Source: Chloroflexota bacterium
GTDB lineage: Bacteria > Chloroflexota > Limnocylindria > Limnocylindrales > CSP1-4
Length of the DNA stretch: 31,532 nucleotides
NCBI GenBank assembly: GCA_021786265.1
Contig: JAJYNP010000087.1
Location: 1 to 31,532 of the forward strand
Reading direction: 5' to 3'
In this document: piece after piece, positions 7,641-15,157 of the stretch
Position numbering within the stretch: position 1 is the first letter of the stretch
Layout of the letters: each line of letters starts with the position of its first letter
Position numbers and translations under genes: made by a program
Notes under the pieces: model-generated
Seen by the model: only the letters and a program-made list of their open reading frames with translations
What the model was told of the DNA's origin: nothing
Database searches by the model: none

Positions 7641-8975
7641 CTACTGGGTGCAGGCCCCGCTGCTCTTGCAGGCCGCCGCGATCGTGCTCTGCGCGTTCTG
7701 GACGTTCTGATCGGTCACGAACTGCGCGATCGCAGTCGTGATCGGCGTCAGGAACGCGGGGATGCTCGCCGGGCCGTTCGCTTCGCTGGGGACCAGCTGG
7801 TCCTTCGCGAAGTCCTGCATTGACGACTGCGAGTACGCGTCGAAGACGCTGGGGCTGCAGTCGAGCCGTGCGCACACGGAGCCCTTGATCGGGTTGAACG
7901 CCTCCTGCGCCTTCACCGACCCGAGGGTCTCCAGCCATGCGATCGTCTGGCCGGGGTCCTTGATGTTCTTGGGCATGCCGAACGTGTCGGTCACCACGAT
8001 GAAGTCACCGGTGGTGCCGGGGGCGGGCGCCCAACCGAAATCCTGGCCGGGCTTCCAGCCGTTGGCCTCGAAGTAGCCCTTGGCCCAGTCGCCCATGATG
8101 TTCATGGCTGCCTTGCCCTGCATCACCAGGCCGTCCGCCTGGTCCCAGGTCAGCGTAGCGTGGTCGTTGTTGACGTAGCCGATCACCTTGGCCATGGTCT
8201 GCAGCGCCTGCGTGACCTTCGGGTCGGACCAGGAGAAGCCACCCGTCCAGATCGACCGGTAGTCGGCGGGGCCGAGAGTCGACAGGAGGATGTCCTCGAA
8301 GAGCTGCAGGGACTCCCACTGGTCCTTGTCGCCGAGCGCAAGCGGGGTGATGCCCTTGGCCTTCAGCTGGTCCGCCACCTGGAAGAACTGATCCCAGGTC
8401 GTCGGCGGCTGCAGGTTGTTCTGCGTGAAGATCTGCTTGTTGTACCAGAGCACCCCGTTGCGATGGACGTCGAGCGGGACCGCATACGGGGCGCCGTTGT
8501 AGCTGACCAGATCGATCAGCTGCTTGGGAAACTTGTCCATCCAGCCCTGCTGCTGGTACAGCTGGGTCAGCGGCTGCATGTAGTTGGTCTTGACCCAGTT
8601 GTCGAGCAGCTCCGCGCCGCCGTGGATCTGGAACGTGTCCGGCGGGTTGTTGGCCTGCATGCGCTGTGCCAGGACGGCGTTCGCATTGGACCCGGCGCCG
8701 CCTGCGACCACGGCATTGGTGATCGCGATGTTGGGATACTGTCCGTTGAAGACCTTCTCGACCGCTGCCAGCGCCTGGGCCTCGCCGCCGGCCGTCCAGT
8801 AGCTGAAGATCTCGAGCTTGCCGCTCGTGGCCGCCGAGGGCAGCGCCGCCGCCGCGCTTCCGGCCGGGACGTTGGACGCAGGAGCGGGCGACGCTGCGCT
8901 GCTGCACGCGCCGAACACGATCATCGCGGCCGCCGTCAGGGCCCCGAGTCGTGTGGGAACGGTTCCGACCTTCAT
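7641..8975 (-). CDS. ABC sugar transporter substrate-binding lipoprotein
   Basis: 444-aa extracellular solute-binding protein of family 1. Start ATG 8975 follows GGGGAG. Residues 1-24 form a lipoprotein signal: positive start, hydrophobic core ALTAAAMIVFGAC, with Cys24 as the likely lipidated residue (the -3 residue Phe is unusual), then an Ala/Ser/Pro linker. The mature part carries SYWTAGGEAQALAAVEKVF, GGAGSNANAVLAQRMQANNP, and PKQLIDLVSYNGAPYAVPLD followed by VHRNGVLWYN. This pattern is typical of glucose/mannose-type binding proteins (GtsA and the Thermus glucose-binding protein), so an aldohexose or its acid is the best substrate guess. Its permeases are on the other side of the divergent promoter; its own promoter and operator are readable (9047-9099). 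Confidence 0.92.
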   Translation of the reverse strand: MKVGTVPTRLGALTAAAMIVFGACSSAASPAPASNVPAGSAAAALPSAATSGKLEIFSYWTAGGEAQALAAVEKVFNGQYPNIAITNAVVAGGAGSNANAVLAQRMQANNPPDTFQIHGGAELLDNWVKTNYMQPLTQLYQQQGWMDKFPKQLIDLVSYNGAPYAVPLDVHRNGVLWYNKQIFTQNNLQPPTTWDQFFQVADQLKAKGITPLALGDKDQWESLQLFEDILLSTLGPADYRSIWTGGFSWSDPKVTQALQTMAKVIGYVNNDHATLTWDQADGLVMQGKAAMNIMGDWAKGYFEANGWKPGQDFGWAPAPGTTGDFIVVTDTFGMPKNIKDPGQTIAWLETLGSVKAQEAFNPIKGSVCARLDCSPSVFDAYSQSSMQDFAKDQLVPSEANGPASIPAFLTPITTAIAQFVTDQNVQNAQSTIAAACKSSGACTQ

Positions 8976-9046
8976 GTTCCATCTCCCCATGGTTGTGTGG
9001 CCCACGCGGTGCGAGCAGACGACGGTTCTGGCAGACCGTTCCTCCC

Positions 9047-9059
9047 CTGGTCATACCGC
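9047..9059. promoter_or_regulatory. Predicted GntR/FadR operator 1 (binding-protein promoter)
   Basis: CTGGTCATACCGC is the exact reverse complement of 9225-9237. Its core GGTCATACC fits the FadR-subfamily consensus TNGTNNNACNA (last A replaced by G). It lies just downstream of the predicted start of the leftward transcript, a position where binding would block transcription. Confidence 0.65.
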
Positions 9060-9070
9060 AGGATCCGCCC

Positions 9071-9099
9071 ACGGTAGTCCGGGCCGCCCCCGGTGTCAA
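9071..9099 (-). promoter_or_regulatory. Sigma-70-type promoter of the binding-protein unit
   Basis: On the minus strand a perfect -35 TTGACA (complement of 9094-9099) is followed after 17 nt by TACCGT (complement of 9071-9076). The predicted start lies near 9064, about 90 nt upstream of the ATG, with operator 1 directly behind it. Confidence 0.7.
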
Positions 9100-9101
9100 C
9101 C

Positions 9102-9159
9102 CGGTCGGTGAAGTGTTGTGGACGGTCGGTGGAGTGTCCCATGAGGGTTCGTGGAGCAT
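9102..9159. repeat. Helically phased direct repeats in the divergent control region
   Basis: CGGTCGGTGAAGTGT (9102-9116) recurs with one change at 9123-9137, 21 bp away, and more weakly (10 of 15) at 9145-9159. The spacing is about two helical turns, placing sites on one face of the DNA immediately upstream of the leftward -35. This fits an activator or a second regulator. Confidence 0.5.
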
Positions 9160-9194
9160 CCGCCGCGGTGCGGACCCACCTCGGACGGCGCTGC

Positions 9195-9223
9195 TTGACG
9201 GCTTCGGGCGACGCAGGTATGGT
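9195..9223 (+). promoter_or_regulatory. Sigma-70-type promoter of the gntR unit (leaderless)
   Basis: TTGACG (9195-9200), 17-nt spacer, TATGGT (9218-9223). The ATG of the regulator is seven bases after the -10, so transcription should begin at or next to the A of the start codon and the message would have no leader. Confidence 0.7.
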
Positions 9224-9224
9224 C

Positions 9225-9237
9225 GCGGTATGACCAG
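9225..9237. promoter_or_regulatory. Predicted GntR/FadR operator 2 (over the gntR start)
   Basis: GCGGTATGACCAG, the exact reverse complement of operator 1, covers the predicted transcription start and start codon of the regulator. This suggests autoregulation. Confidence 0.65.
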
Positions 9238-10024
9238 TTCGCCTGGCAAAACCCGGGACGTGGTGGCTGCCGAGCTCGAGAGGGAGATCCTCTCCGGAGG
9301 CCTCGCGCCCGGTGACCGACTGCTGTCGGAGCGGCAGCTCGCGGAGCGGCACACGGTGAGCCGCCCGATCGTCCGCGAGGCGCTCAGGATCCTTGCCGAG
9401 CGTGGCCTGGTCGAGATCTCGCCGGGCAGAGGCGCGTTCGTGCGGCGCCCGTCGGCCCTGGCGGGCGTGCGCCCGCTGGACGCGCTCTATCGCCGCCGGC
9501 ACCCCACGGCCAGGCAGCTCAGCGAGGCACGCCTGATGCTCGAATGCGAGACCGCGTCCCTCGCCGCCCAGCGCGCCGGTCTCGACGACGTCCGCGCGCT
9601 GGGCGCGCGCCTGGCCACCCTCGAGGCCGGCGGAAGCCCGGAGCAGACGGTGCGCAGCGACCTCGCCTTCCACCTGTGGGTCGCGGCGGCGGCCCACAAC
9701 TGGATCGTCGAGGCCATGCTGGGGTCGCTCGCCTCCCTGACGGCCGAGCTCATGGTGCGCAGCCTGGCGGACCCCGAAGTGTACCGTCGGAGCGCGCCCT
9801 ACCACCGGCTGGTGTACGAGGCGATCGCGGCTCGCGACCCGGCCGGCGCGCGTGCCGCGATGCGCGACCATCTGAGCGTCGCGTCGTCCACCTACGGGCG
9901 CGACTACGACGAGGATCTCGACGTGATGGCGCGGCGCGCGCTGCGGCGGCTCGACGTACACGACAGCCTGGAAACGTTTGTCCGGGCCGTCATTCCTGCC
10001 GATCCCGGGGGCAGCCTGCAGTGA
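9230..10024 (+). CDS. GntR-family transcriptional regulator (FadR subfamily)
   Basis: 264-aa repressor-type protein. Residues 8-75 are the winged helix, with SERQLAERHTVSRPIVREAL and the wing GLVEISPGRGAFVRRPS; the rest is an all-helical FCD ligand-binding domain with the metal-type His pattern in SDLAFHLWVAAAAH, YHRLVYEAI and AMRDHLSV. The ATG is chosen because it sits exactly at the predicted start of a TTGACG-N17-TATGGT promoter. It is followed after about 95 nt by two sugar permease genes in the same direction, and its two predicted operators lie in both divergent promoters, so it probably controls the whole locus in response to the imported sugar or a sugar acid derived from it. Confidence 0.92.
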   Translation: MTSSPGKTRDVVAAELEREILSGGLAPGDRLLSERQLAERHTVSRPIVREALRILAERGLVEISPGRGAFVRRPSALAGVRPLDALYRRRHPTARQLSEARLMLECETASLAAQRAGLDDVRALGARLATLEAGGSPEQTVRSDLAFHLWVAAAAHNWIVEAMLGSLASLTAELMVRSLADPEVYRRSAPYHRLVYEAIAARDPAGARAAMRDHLSVASSTYGRDYDEDLDVMARRALRRLDVHDSLETFVRAVIPADPGGSLQ

Positions 10025-10118
10025 GCCGGCCGGCGGTGCACGATCCGGCGCCAGGCCTCCGCGGGACGGGGACGTCGACCGTCGGACCCGATCTGCTGGA
10101 GAAACGAAGGGAGACGCG

Positions 10119-11084
10119 GTGCGCGGCCGACTGCTGACGATCCTCCTGCTGGCGCCGGCCATCCTGGCAAGCCTCGTCTTCGTCTACCTGTTCATCGCCT
10201 GGACGTTCTACGCATCGCTCACCAGCTGGAACTCGGTCCGGCCACTGAACGGCATCCTGCCGGACTTCCCGGTGGTGGGCTTCGCCAACTACCAGGCGCT
10301 CTTCGCCACCGCGCGGTTCTGGCCCAACGACGTCTTCAACACGGCCGTCTTCACGGTCACGTTCATCCTCCTGAGCGTGGCGATCGGCCTGCTGCTCGCG
10401 ATCCTGCTCGACCAGCACATCCGCGGCGAGGTCCTCTTCCGCAACATCTTTCTGCTGCCAATGGCCCTCTCCTTCGTCGTGACGGGCACGATCTGGGCCT
10501 GGATCTTCAACCCGAACACGGGCATCAACCAGCTGCTCGACCCGCTCGGGATCAACGCGGTGCGCGACTGGCTGCTGTCCGTCGGACTGCTGAAGCCACT
10601 GTGGGACGTGCTGGATTTCCTGCGGATCGATATCCTGCGTCCGGGGCTCACCACCGACTCGCGCTCGGCGCTCGGGGCGGTCGTCCTGGCGGCCACCTGG
10701 CAGATGTCGGGCTTCGTCATGGCGATGTTCCTGGCCGGTCTCCGGGGCATCTCGGAGGAGCTGCGCGAGGCGGCCCGGGTCGACGGCGCGACCGAGCGCC
10801 AGATCTACCAGCACGTCCTGATCCCGCAGCTCCGGCCGGTGCTGGTCAGCGTGATGGTGATCCTCGGGTACATCTCGCTGAAGATCTTCGATCTGGTCTT
10901 CGTGATGACGCGAGGCGGACCCGGGACCGCCACCGACTTCCCGTCGATCTATCTCTTCGTGAGCGCGTTCCAGAGCCAGCTGTGGGGCCTGGCCGCCGCC
11001 ATCGCGATCGTGATGCTCGTGGTCAGCGCGATCGTGGTGATCCCCTACATGTGGTCGCAGCTGCGATCGGAGGCCCTGCCATGA
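10119..11084 (+). CDS. ABC sugar transporter permease (MalF/UgpA type)
   Basis: 321-aa inner-membrane protein with six predicted helices. The GTG start at 10119 has AAGGGAG about 6 nt upstream and gives a short N-terminus straight into helix 1 (LLTILLLAPAILASLVFVYL). The cytoplasmic EAA loop that docks the ATPase reads EELREAARVDGATERQIYQH followed by VLIPQL. The stop overlaps the next start (ATGA), so the two permeases are translationally coupled and form the heterodimeric channel for the binding protein on the other side of the promoter. No ATPase gene is present; related systems share a UgpC/MsmK-type ATPase encoded elsewhere. Confidence 0.92.
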   Translation: MRGRLLTILLLAPAILASLVFVYLFIAWTFYASLTSWNSVRPLNGILPDFPVVGFANYQALFATARFWPNDVFNTAVFTVTFILLSVAIGLLLAILLDQHIRGEVLFRNIFLLPMALSFVVTGTIWAWIFNPNTGINQLLDPLGINAVRDWLLSVGLLKPLWDVLDFLRIDILRPGLTTDSRSALGAVVLAATWQMSGFVMAMFLAGLRGISEELREAARVDGATERQIYQHVLIPQLRPVLVSVMVILGYISLKIFDLVFVMTRGGPGTATDFPSIYLFVSAFQSQLWGLAAAIAIVMLVVSAIVVIPYMWSQLRSEALP

Positions 11085-11980
11085 GCGCCGCCACCGCGAC
11101 CACGGGCATCGCCACGTCGCCATCGCAGCGCCGCCGGATCGGCTTCCACTGGACACGGGTGGTGATCTACGCGCTCCTAGCCCTCTTCACCGTCTTCTAC
11201 CTGTTGCCCGTCTACGTGGTCGTGGCAGACAGCTTCAAGACGCTCCGCGAGGTCAACACCACCAGCATCTGGCAGCCACCATCCTCGATCAACTTCGGCG
11301 CCTGGACCAGCGCCCTGACCCCACCGCTCGTGGGATCGGGCGGCATCGGGGCCGGGCTCGTCAACAGCGTGATCATGACCGTGCCGGCGGTGGTGATCTC
11401 CTCAGTCTGGGGCTCGATCAACGGGTACCTGCTCACCAAGTGGCGGTTCCCCGGCGCGGACCTCGTGTTCGCGTTCCTGCTCTTCGGGATGTTCATCCCG
11501 TATCAGGCGATCCTGATCCCGCTGGTGCAGTTCCTGGAGAAGCTGCACCTGTACGGCACGCTGGCCGGCCTCGCGCTGACCCACATCATCTACGGCATCC
11601 CGATCACGACGCTGATCTTCCGGAATTACTACTCCGCGATCCCGACCGAGCTGGTGGAGGCGGCCAACGTCGACGGGGCCGGTGTAGTCGGGGCCTACGT
11701 CCGCGTGATCCTGCCACTGTCGGTCCCCGGGTTCGTGGTCGTCGGGATCTGGCAGTTCACCAGCATCTGGAACGAGTTCCTGTTCGGCGTCACGCTCACG
11801 AACGACCCGAACGTGCAGCCCGTCACCGTTGCGCTGCAGAACCTGGCCGGCTCGTTCGCCGCGCTCTACAACGTGCAGATGGCCGGCGCCATCATCACCG
11901 CGATCCCGACCCTGCTCGCCTTCATCTTCCTCGGCCGGTACTTCATCCGCGGCCTCCTGGCGGGCTCCCTCAAGGGCTGA
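11081..11980 (+). CDS. ABC sugar transporter permease (MalG/UgpE type)
   Basis: 299-aa inner-membrane permease, start ATG overlapping the previous stop by four bases; GGAGG lies just upstream. After a short cytoplasmic tail, helix 1 reads VVIYALLALFTVFYLLPVYV. The EAA loop is PTELVEAANVDGAGVVGAYV followed by RVILPL, and the protein ends RYFIRGLLAGSLKG, typical of the MalG side of carbohydrate importers (CUT1). It closes the rightward unit; a strong hairpin follows at 12054-12083. Confidence 0.92.
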   Translation: MSAATATTGIATSPSQRRRIGFHWTRVVIYALLALFTVFYLLPVYVVVADSFKTLREVNTTSIWQPPSSINFGAWTSALTPPLVGSGGIGAGLVNSVIMTVPAVVISSVWGSINGYLLTKWRFPGADLVFAFLLFGMFIPYQAILIPLVQFLEKLHLYGTLAGLALTHIIYGIPITTLIFRNYYSAIPTELVEAANVDGAGVVGAYVRVILPLSVPGFVVVGIWQFTSIWNEFLFGVTLTNDPNVQPVTVALQNLAGSFAALYNVQMAGAIITAIPTLLAFIFLGRYFIRGLLAGSLKG

Positions 11981-12053
11981 ACGACCGGGCGAGATCGCGC
12001 CGGCGAGTGTGCGGCGCCGCGAGGCCCGCCGCGGGAGGCCCGCCGCGGGAGTC

Positions 12054-12083
12054 CGGGCTGAGCAGCCCGCGCTGCTCAGCCCG
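12054..12083. terminator. Bidirectional terminator-like hairpin
   Basis: A perfect stem of 12-13 bp: CGGGCTGAGCAG (12054-12065) with CTGCTCAGCCCG (12072-12083) around a 6-nt loop. It sits between convergent genes, the second permease (ends 11980) and rpiB (ends 12101), and could stop transcription from both sides. There is no T-run. Confidence 0.7.
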
Positions 12084-12100
12084 CGCCGTTCAGCCGCCGT

Positions 12101-12556
12101 TCAGCCCGCGCCGCGCGCCTCCTCCTCGAGCGCGCGGATCTTGGCCACCCGGGCCACGTGCCGTCCCCCCTCGAAGTCGGTCGCCAGGAACTCCGTCACG
12201 CAGGCTCGCGCCACCTCGGCGCCCACGATCCGGCCGCCCATCGACAGCGCGTTGCAGTCGTTGTGGAGGCGCCCGAGGTGCGCGACCACCGGGTCCGACG
12301 CCTCCACGCAGCGGATGCCGGGCACCTTGTTCGCCACGATCGCCTCCCCGGTGCCGCTGCCACCCAGCACGACCGCCCGTTCGCAGTCGCCCGCCGCGAC
12401 CGCTCGTGCCGCCGGCGCGATGACGTCCGGGTAGTCGACCGGCTCGGTGTCCCAGGTGCCGAAATCCACGGGCTCATGGCCGAGCGAGCGGACCTGGTCG
12501 ATGACGAGCGCCTTCAGGACGAACCCCGCGTGGTCGGTGGCGATCGCGACGCGCAT
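12101..12556 (-). CDS. rpiB: Ribose-5-phosphate isomerase B (RpiB/LacAB family)
   Basis: 151-aa enzyme interconverting ribose 5-phosphate and ribulose 5-phosphate. The start ATG has GAGGAG 7 nt upstream. Family motifs are the opening RVAIATDHAGFVLKALV, the anion loop GGSGTGEAIVANKVPGIRCV, and LHNDCNALSMGGR. The active-site loop is of the mycobacterial GGSGNGE type, where a Glu replaces the Cys used by the E. coli enzyme. It faces the sugar locus and, with the 6-phosphogluconate dehydrogenase, supplies consecutive pentose phosphate steps. It is divergent from thyX. Confidence 0.92.
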   Translation of the reverse strand: MRVAIATDHAGFVLKALVIDQVRSLGHEPVDFGTWDTEPVDYPDVIAPAARAVAAGDCERAVVLGGSGTGEAIVANKVPGIRCVEASDPVVAHLGRLHNDCNALSMGGRIVGAEVARACVTEFLATDFEGGRHVARVAKIRALEEEARGAG

Positions 12557-12573
12557 GGACGGCTCCTCTGTCA

Positions 12574-12616
12574 GGCGATCCCGGGCGAGCCGGCGGCGAT
12601 CCCGGGGCGAGCCGGC
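12574..12616. repeat. 21-nt tandem duplication upstream of rpiB
   Basis: The unit GGCGATCCCGGGCGAGCCGG is repeated head-to-tail with a one-base insertion, in the leader region of rpiB. Confidence 0.6.
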
Positions 12617-12655
12617 GGCCGCCCGCTTGTCGAGGCTGGCGACGGCAATTGCGCG

Positions 12656-12683
12656 AGGCTAGCACGGGACCCGGTGCTAGACT
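12656..12683. promoter_or_regulatory. Palindrome with extended -10 boxes for rpiB and thyX
   Basis: CTAGCAC (12659-12665) and GTGCTAG (12674-12680) form an inverted repeat. On the plus strand it yields TGCTAGACT (extended -10 TAGACT, 12678-12683) for thyX; on the minus strand the symmetric sequence yields TGCTAGCCT (TAGCCT, complement of 12656-12661) for rpiB. No good -35 is visible for either, which is compatible with extended -10 promoters. Confidence 0.45.
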
Positions 12684-12749
12684 CGGTGGCCTCGCGGCCC
12701 GCGTCCCCGGAGATCCGACCGGCTGCCCCGCGTCCACGGTGGAGAGTGC

Positions 12750-13712
12750 ATGGCCCTCGAGACCGGCCCAGGTCCTGCCGCTCGCGCCGCTGCCGACACC
12801 GGCGCTCACGCACCTGCCAGTAGCACCGTCACGGCAGCCGACGGCGCGGCCGGCGGGGCGGCCGATGCGGCGGCCGGCGGGGCGGCCGATGCTCGGCGGC
12901 CGGCGGCGGGACGGCGCGATCTTGGCATGCGCGCCACGCTGCTGTTCCCGACCCCGGAGATCGCCCGCGAGTTCTACGTCCCGATCGTCTACACGGCCTG
13001 CCGGACCTGCTACTCGGAGCTCGAGCCGGATGAGATCTTCCGGCGGGCCTCCACCGGACAGGTGGCCACGGCCAAGCAGCAGGAGCTCGTGAAGCGCGTG
13101 ATCGAGTCGGGGCACGGGTCCACCATCGAGCACGTCGTGTTCACCTTCGCGATCTCCGGCGTCACCCGGACCCTCAGCCACCAGCTGGTCCGGCATCGCG
13201 TGGGCGTCGCGTTCGACCAGCAGTCACAGCGCTACGTGAACTACAAGCGGCCCGCGTACATGGTGCCCGGCACGCTGGAGGACGCCGCGCCGGAGCTGCG
13301 CGAGCGGTACGTGGAGGAGATGGACGGCGCGCTCACGCTCTACGGGAAGCTGCTCGAGGCCGGGGTCCCGGGCGAGGACGCGCGGTTCGTGATGCCGAAC
13401 GCGACGCGCACGAACCTCCTGATGACGATCAACCTGCGCGCTCTGATCCACGTGAGCGGCCTCCGGCTCTGCACCATGGCGCAGTGGGAGATCCGCCGCC
13501 TGTTCCAGCTGATCCGCCACGAGGTCTTCACCGTGAGCCCGTTCCTCGGCTCGTTCCTGGCGCCGAAGTGCGTGCCGCTCGGGTACTGCGACGAGGCGGG
13601 CAACCGGGACGGCCACTGCCCGATCCGCCCGCATCGCGACGACGTGCTGGCGGCCTGGGCCGAGAAGCGCGACGCGGCCCGTCGCGCAGGGAGAGAGCTG
13701 CCCACGCTCTGA
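12750..13712 (+). CDS. thyX: FAD-dependent thymidylate synthase ThyX
   Basis: 320-aa flavoenzyme making dTMP from dUMP with methylene-tetrahydrofolate and NADPH. The ThyX signature is at residues 148-161: RHRVGVAFDQQSQR. Between RHR and the reactive-site Ser there are eight residues, one more than the usual RHRx7S. Other family segments are GHGSTIEHVVFTFAISGVTR, RFVMPNATRTNLLMTINLRA and RLCTMAQWEIRRLF. ATG 12750 follows GGAGAG and is used here, but residues 1-59 are an Ala/Gly/Asp-rich low-complexity tail with an internal duplication (GGAADA); Met60 (12927), which lacks a ribosome site, would give the usual family length of about 260 aa. Confidence 0.93.
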   Translation: MALETGPGPAARAAADTGAHAPASSTVTAADGAAGGAADAAAGGAADARRPAAGRRDLGMRATLLFPTPEIAREFYVPIVYTACRTCYSELEPDEIFRRASTGQVATAKQQELVKRVIESGHGSTIEHVVFTFAISGVTRTLSHQLVRHRVGVAFDQQSQRYVNYKRPAYMVPGTLEDAAPELRERYVEEMDGALTLYGKLLEAGVPGEDARFVMPNATRTNLLMTINLRALIHVSGLRLCTMAQWEIRRLFQLIRHEVFTVSPFLGSFLAPKCVPLGYCDEAGNRDGHCPIRPHRDDVLAAWAEKRDAARRAGRELPTL

Positions 13713-13914
13713 GGAACCCGCCGCAGGTGCACCGTGCCGGCCGGGGGGGGCCGCCGTGCCCGTGGCATCCACGCCGGCCTTCGCGAGCGGCAAGCGTGCG
13801 GCCAATCGAGCAGCTCGTCGCTCGACGGCGCGTGCTGCCGTCCGACCTGGTCGAGAACGGGCCACGGCGGCCGTGGAGCCGCCCTGGCCAGCGGTCGGCG
13901 TCCGGACCGGGCCG

Positions 13915-13932
13915 TTTCCACGATCAGTGAAC
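13915..13932 (-). repeat. 19-nt motif, right type (copy A)
   Basis: TTTCCACGATCAGTGAAC on the plus strand; read on the minus strand it is GTTCACTGATCGTGGAAA. It matches copies at 15165, 15190 and 24127 and is the inverted counterpart of the left type at 14261, 15377 and 24346. Confidence 0.8.
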
Positions 13933-14000
13933 GGGGGCGGAGTTTCCGGACGCGCGCTGCGGGTCTCGCCGAGACGGGCAGGACCGAATGGCTAAGGGGC

Positions 14001-14095
14001 CAGCGCCGACAGGCGCCCCCGCACCGACGCCGACAGGCGTCCCTGCCCGACGCCGACAGGCGCGCCCGCCACGCCACCGACAGATGCCCCCGCCC
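14001..14095. repeat. About 24-nt tandem array, 4 imperfect copies
   Basis: GCCGACAGG begins at 14005, 14029 and 14052, with a diverged fourth unit at 14076, inside a C-rich repeat of 23-24 nt. Confidence 0.7.
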
Positions 14096-14260
14096 CGGCC
14101 TGGTTCAGTGCCCTTCGGGTGCGGTTCGCCGGCTCTTGGGTCCGGTTGGCTGCCTGCGGGTGCGGTCGAGCCTCCCGTCGGCCTCGCGCCCTACGGGGGC
14201 GGTTGAAGCGGCCGTCGAGCCCGCGGTAAGTCGGCGGTCAGGGGGCGGTGAGGCGTGTGC

Positions 14261-14279
14261 TGTTCACTCATCGTCGACA
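14261..14279 (+). repeat. 19-nt motif, left type (copy B)
   Basis: TGTTCACTCATCGTCGACA, ending on the A of the ATG (14279) of the HTH gene. The left type has GTCGAC where the right type has GTGGAA. With copies C/D at 15165-15208 in opposite orientation it brackets the HTH gene. Confidence 0.8.
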
Positions 14280-15127
14280 TGAGCCCCTCGCGCGCACGGA
14301 CTCGCGCTGCACCCGCTGCCGTTGCGGCGGCCGCTCGCGTCTCCATGCGGCTCGGCGAGGTGATCCACGAAGAGCGCGGCAGGCGCCGCTGGACGCTTCG
14401 CGAACTGGGCGATCGTGCCAGGCTGTCGGCTGCCGCCGTTTACGCGATCGAAGCCGGGCGCGCGGCGAGCGTCGACAGCTACGCGCGGGTCGCGCACGCC
14501 CTTGGCCTGCAACTGGATGTGAAGCTCGCTGCCGACCGACCTCGCGCCGCGGCCCAACGTCTTGACGAGGACCCTGTGCACGCCGCGATGGGCGAACTGG
14601 AGGCACGGATCCTCCGCGGCCAGGGCTTCGAGCTCACCCTCGATGAGCCCTACCAGCATTTCCAGTTTGCGGGTCGGGCAGATGTGATCGCCTGGGACCG
14701 CGAGCGACGGGCGCTGCTCCACGTCGAGAACAAGGCGCGGCTTCCGAACGTACAAGAGGCCCTCGGGTCGTACGCCGCGAAGCGCGCGTACCTTGGTGCG
14801 ATCCTGGCCGAGCGCCTGGGCGTCGGAAGGTGGCGGAGCGAGACCCACGTGCTCGCGGCCCTCTGGTCGGCGGAGGTGTTGCACGTCCTCCGTCTCCGCC
14901 ACGCCACGTTCGACTCGGTCTGCCCTGGTAGGCCCGACGCTTTCGCCGCCTGGCTGGCAGGCCAACCGCCGACGGCCGGTCGGAGTTCGATCCTTGTGGT
15001 GCTCGATCCGGCCGCGACCGGTCGACAGAGAGGCTGGATCGGGGGTGACGAAGTGTCGTCCGCCCGGCCACGCCATCGCGACTACGTGGCAGCCCTGGCC
15101 GCTCTTCGCGCCGCCGGCCTCGCCTGA
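14279..15127 (+). CDS. XRE-type HTH protein with PD-(D/E)XK-like motif
   Basis: 282 aa from ATG 14279, which touches the end of motif copy B; ATG 14345 (260 aa, MRLGEVIHEE) is an equally possible start and neither has a ribosome site. Counting from the second start, residues 1-59 are a Cro/C1-type helix-turn-helix: WTLRELGDRARLSAAAVYAI followed by EAGRAASVDSYARVAHALGL. Residues 85-150 look like a nuclease fold of the PD-(D/E)XK type: RADVIAW (Asp113), RALLHVENKARLPNVQEAL (Glu128, Lys130), then SYAAKRAYL. The rest has no motif I recognise. It may be a DNA-binding nuclease or a regulator with an inactive nuclease fold. It is the only gene inside the segment bounded by inverted copies B and C/D, which suggests movement as cargo or as part of a small element. 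Confidence 0.75.
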   Translation: MSPSRARTRAAPAAVAAAARVSMRLGEVIHEERGRRRWTLRELGDRARLSAAAVYAIEAGRAASVDSYARVAHALGLQLDVKLAADRPRAAAQRLDEDPVHAAMGELEARILRGQGFELTLDEPYQHFQFAGRADVIAWDRERRALLHVENKARLPNVQEALGSYAAKRAYLGAILAERLGVGRWRSETHVLAALWSAEVLHVLRLRHATFDSVCPGRPDAFAAWLAGQPPTAGRSSILVVLDPAATGRQRGWIGGDEVSSARPRHRDYVAALAALRAAGLA

Positions 15128-15157
15128 CCACGCGCCAGGTGGCGGGCGCGGCCAGCG

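Larger units (their letters stand above)
13713..14278. other. Repeat-rich intergenic region after thyX
   Basis: 566 nt without a gene I can support. It contains a G8 run near 13742, a right-type copy of the 19-nt motif (13915-13932), a tandem array of about 24 nt (14001-14095) and a left-type copy (14261-14279). Open frames across it encode only Arg/Pro/Gly/Ala repeats. Confidence 0.6.

Noticed and set aside
14261..14279. The 19-nt motif as a promoter
   Set aside because: Copies B and E end near an ATG, but the motif has no TANNNT box and most copies do not precede genes, so a repeat or element end fits better.
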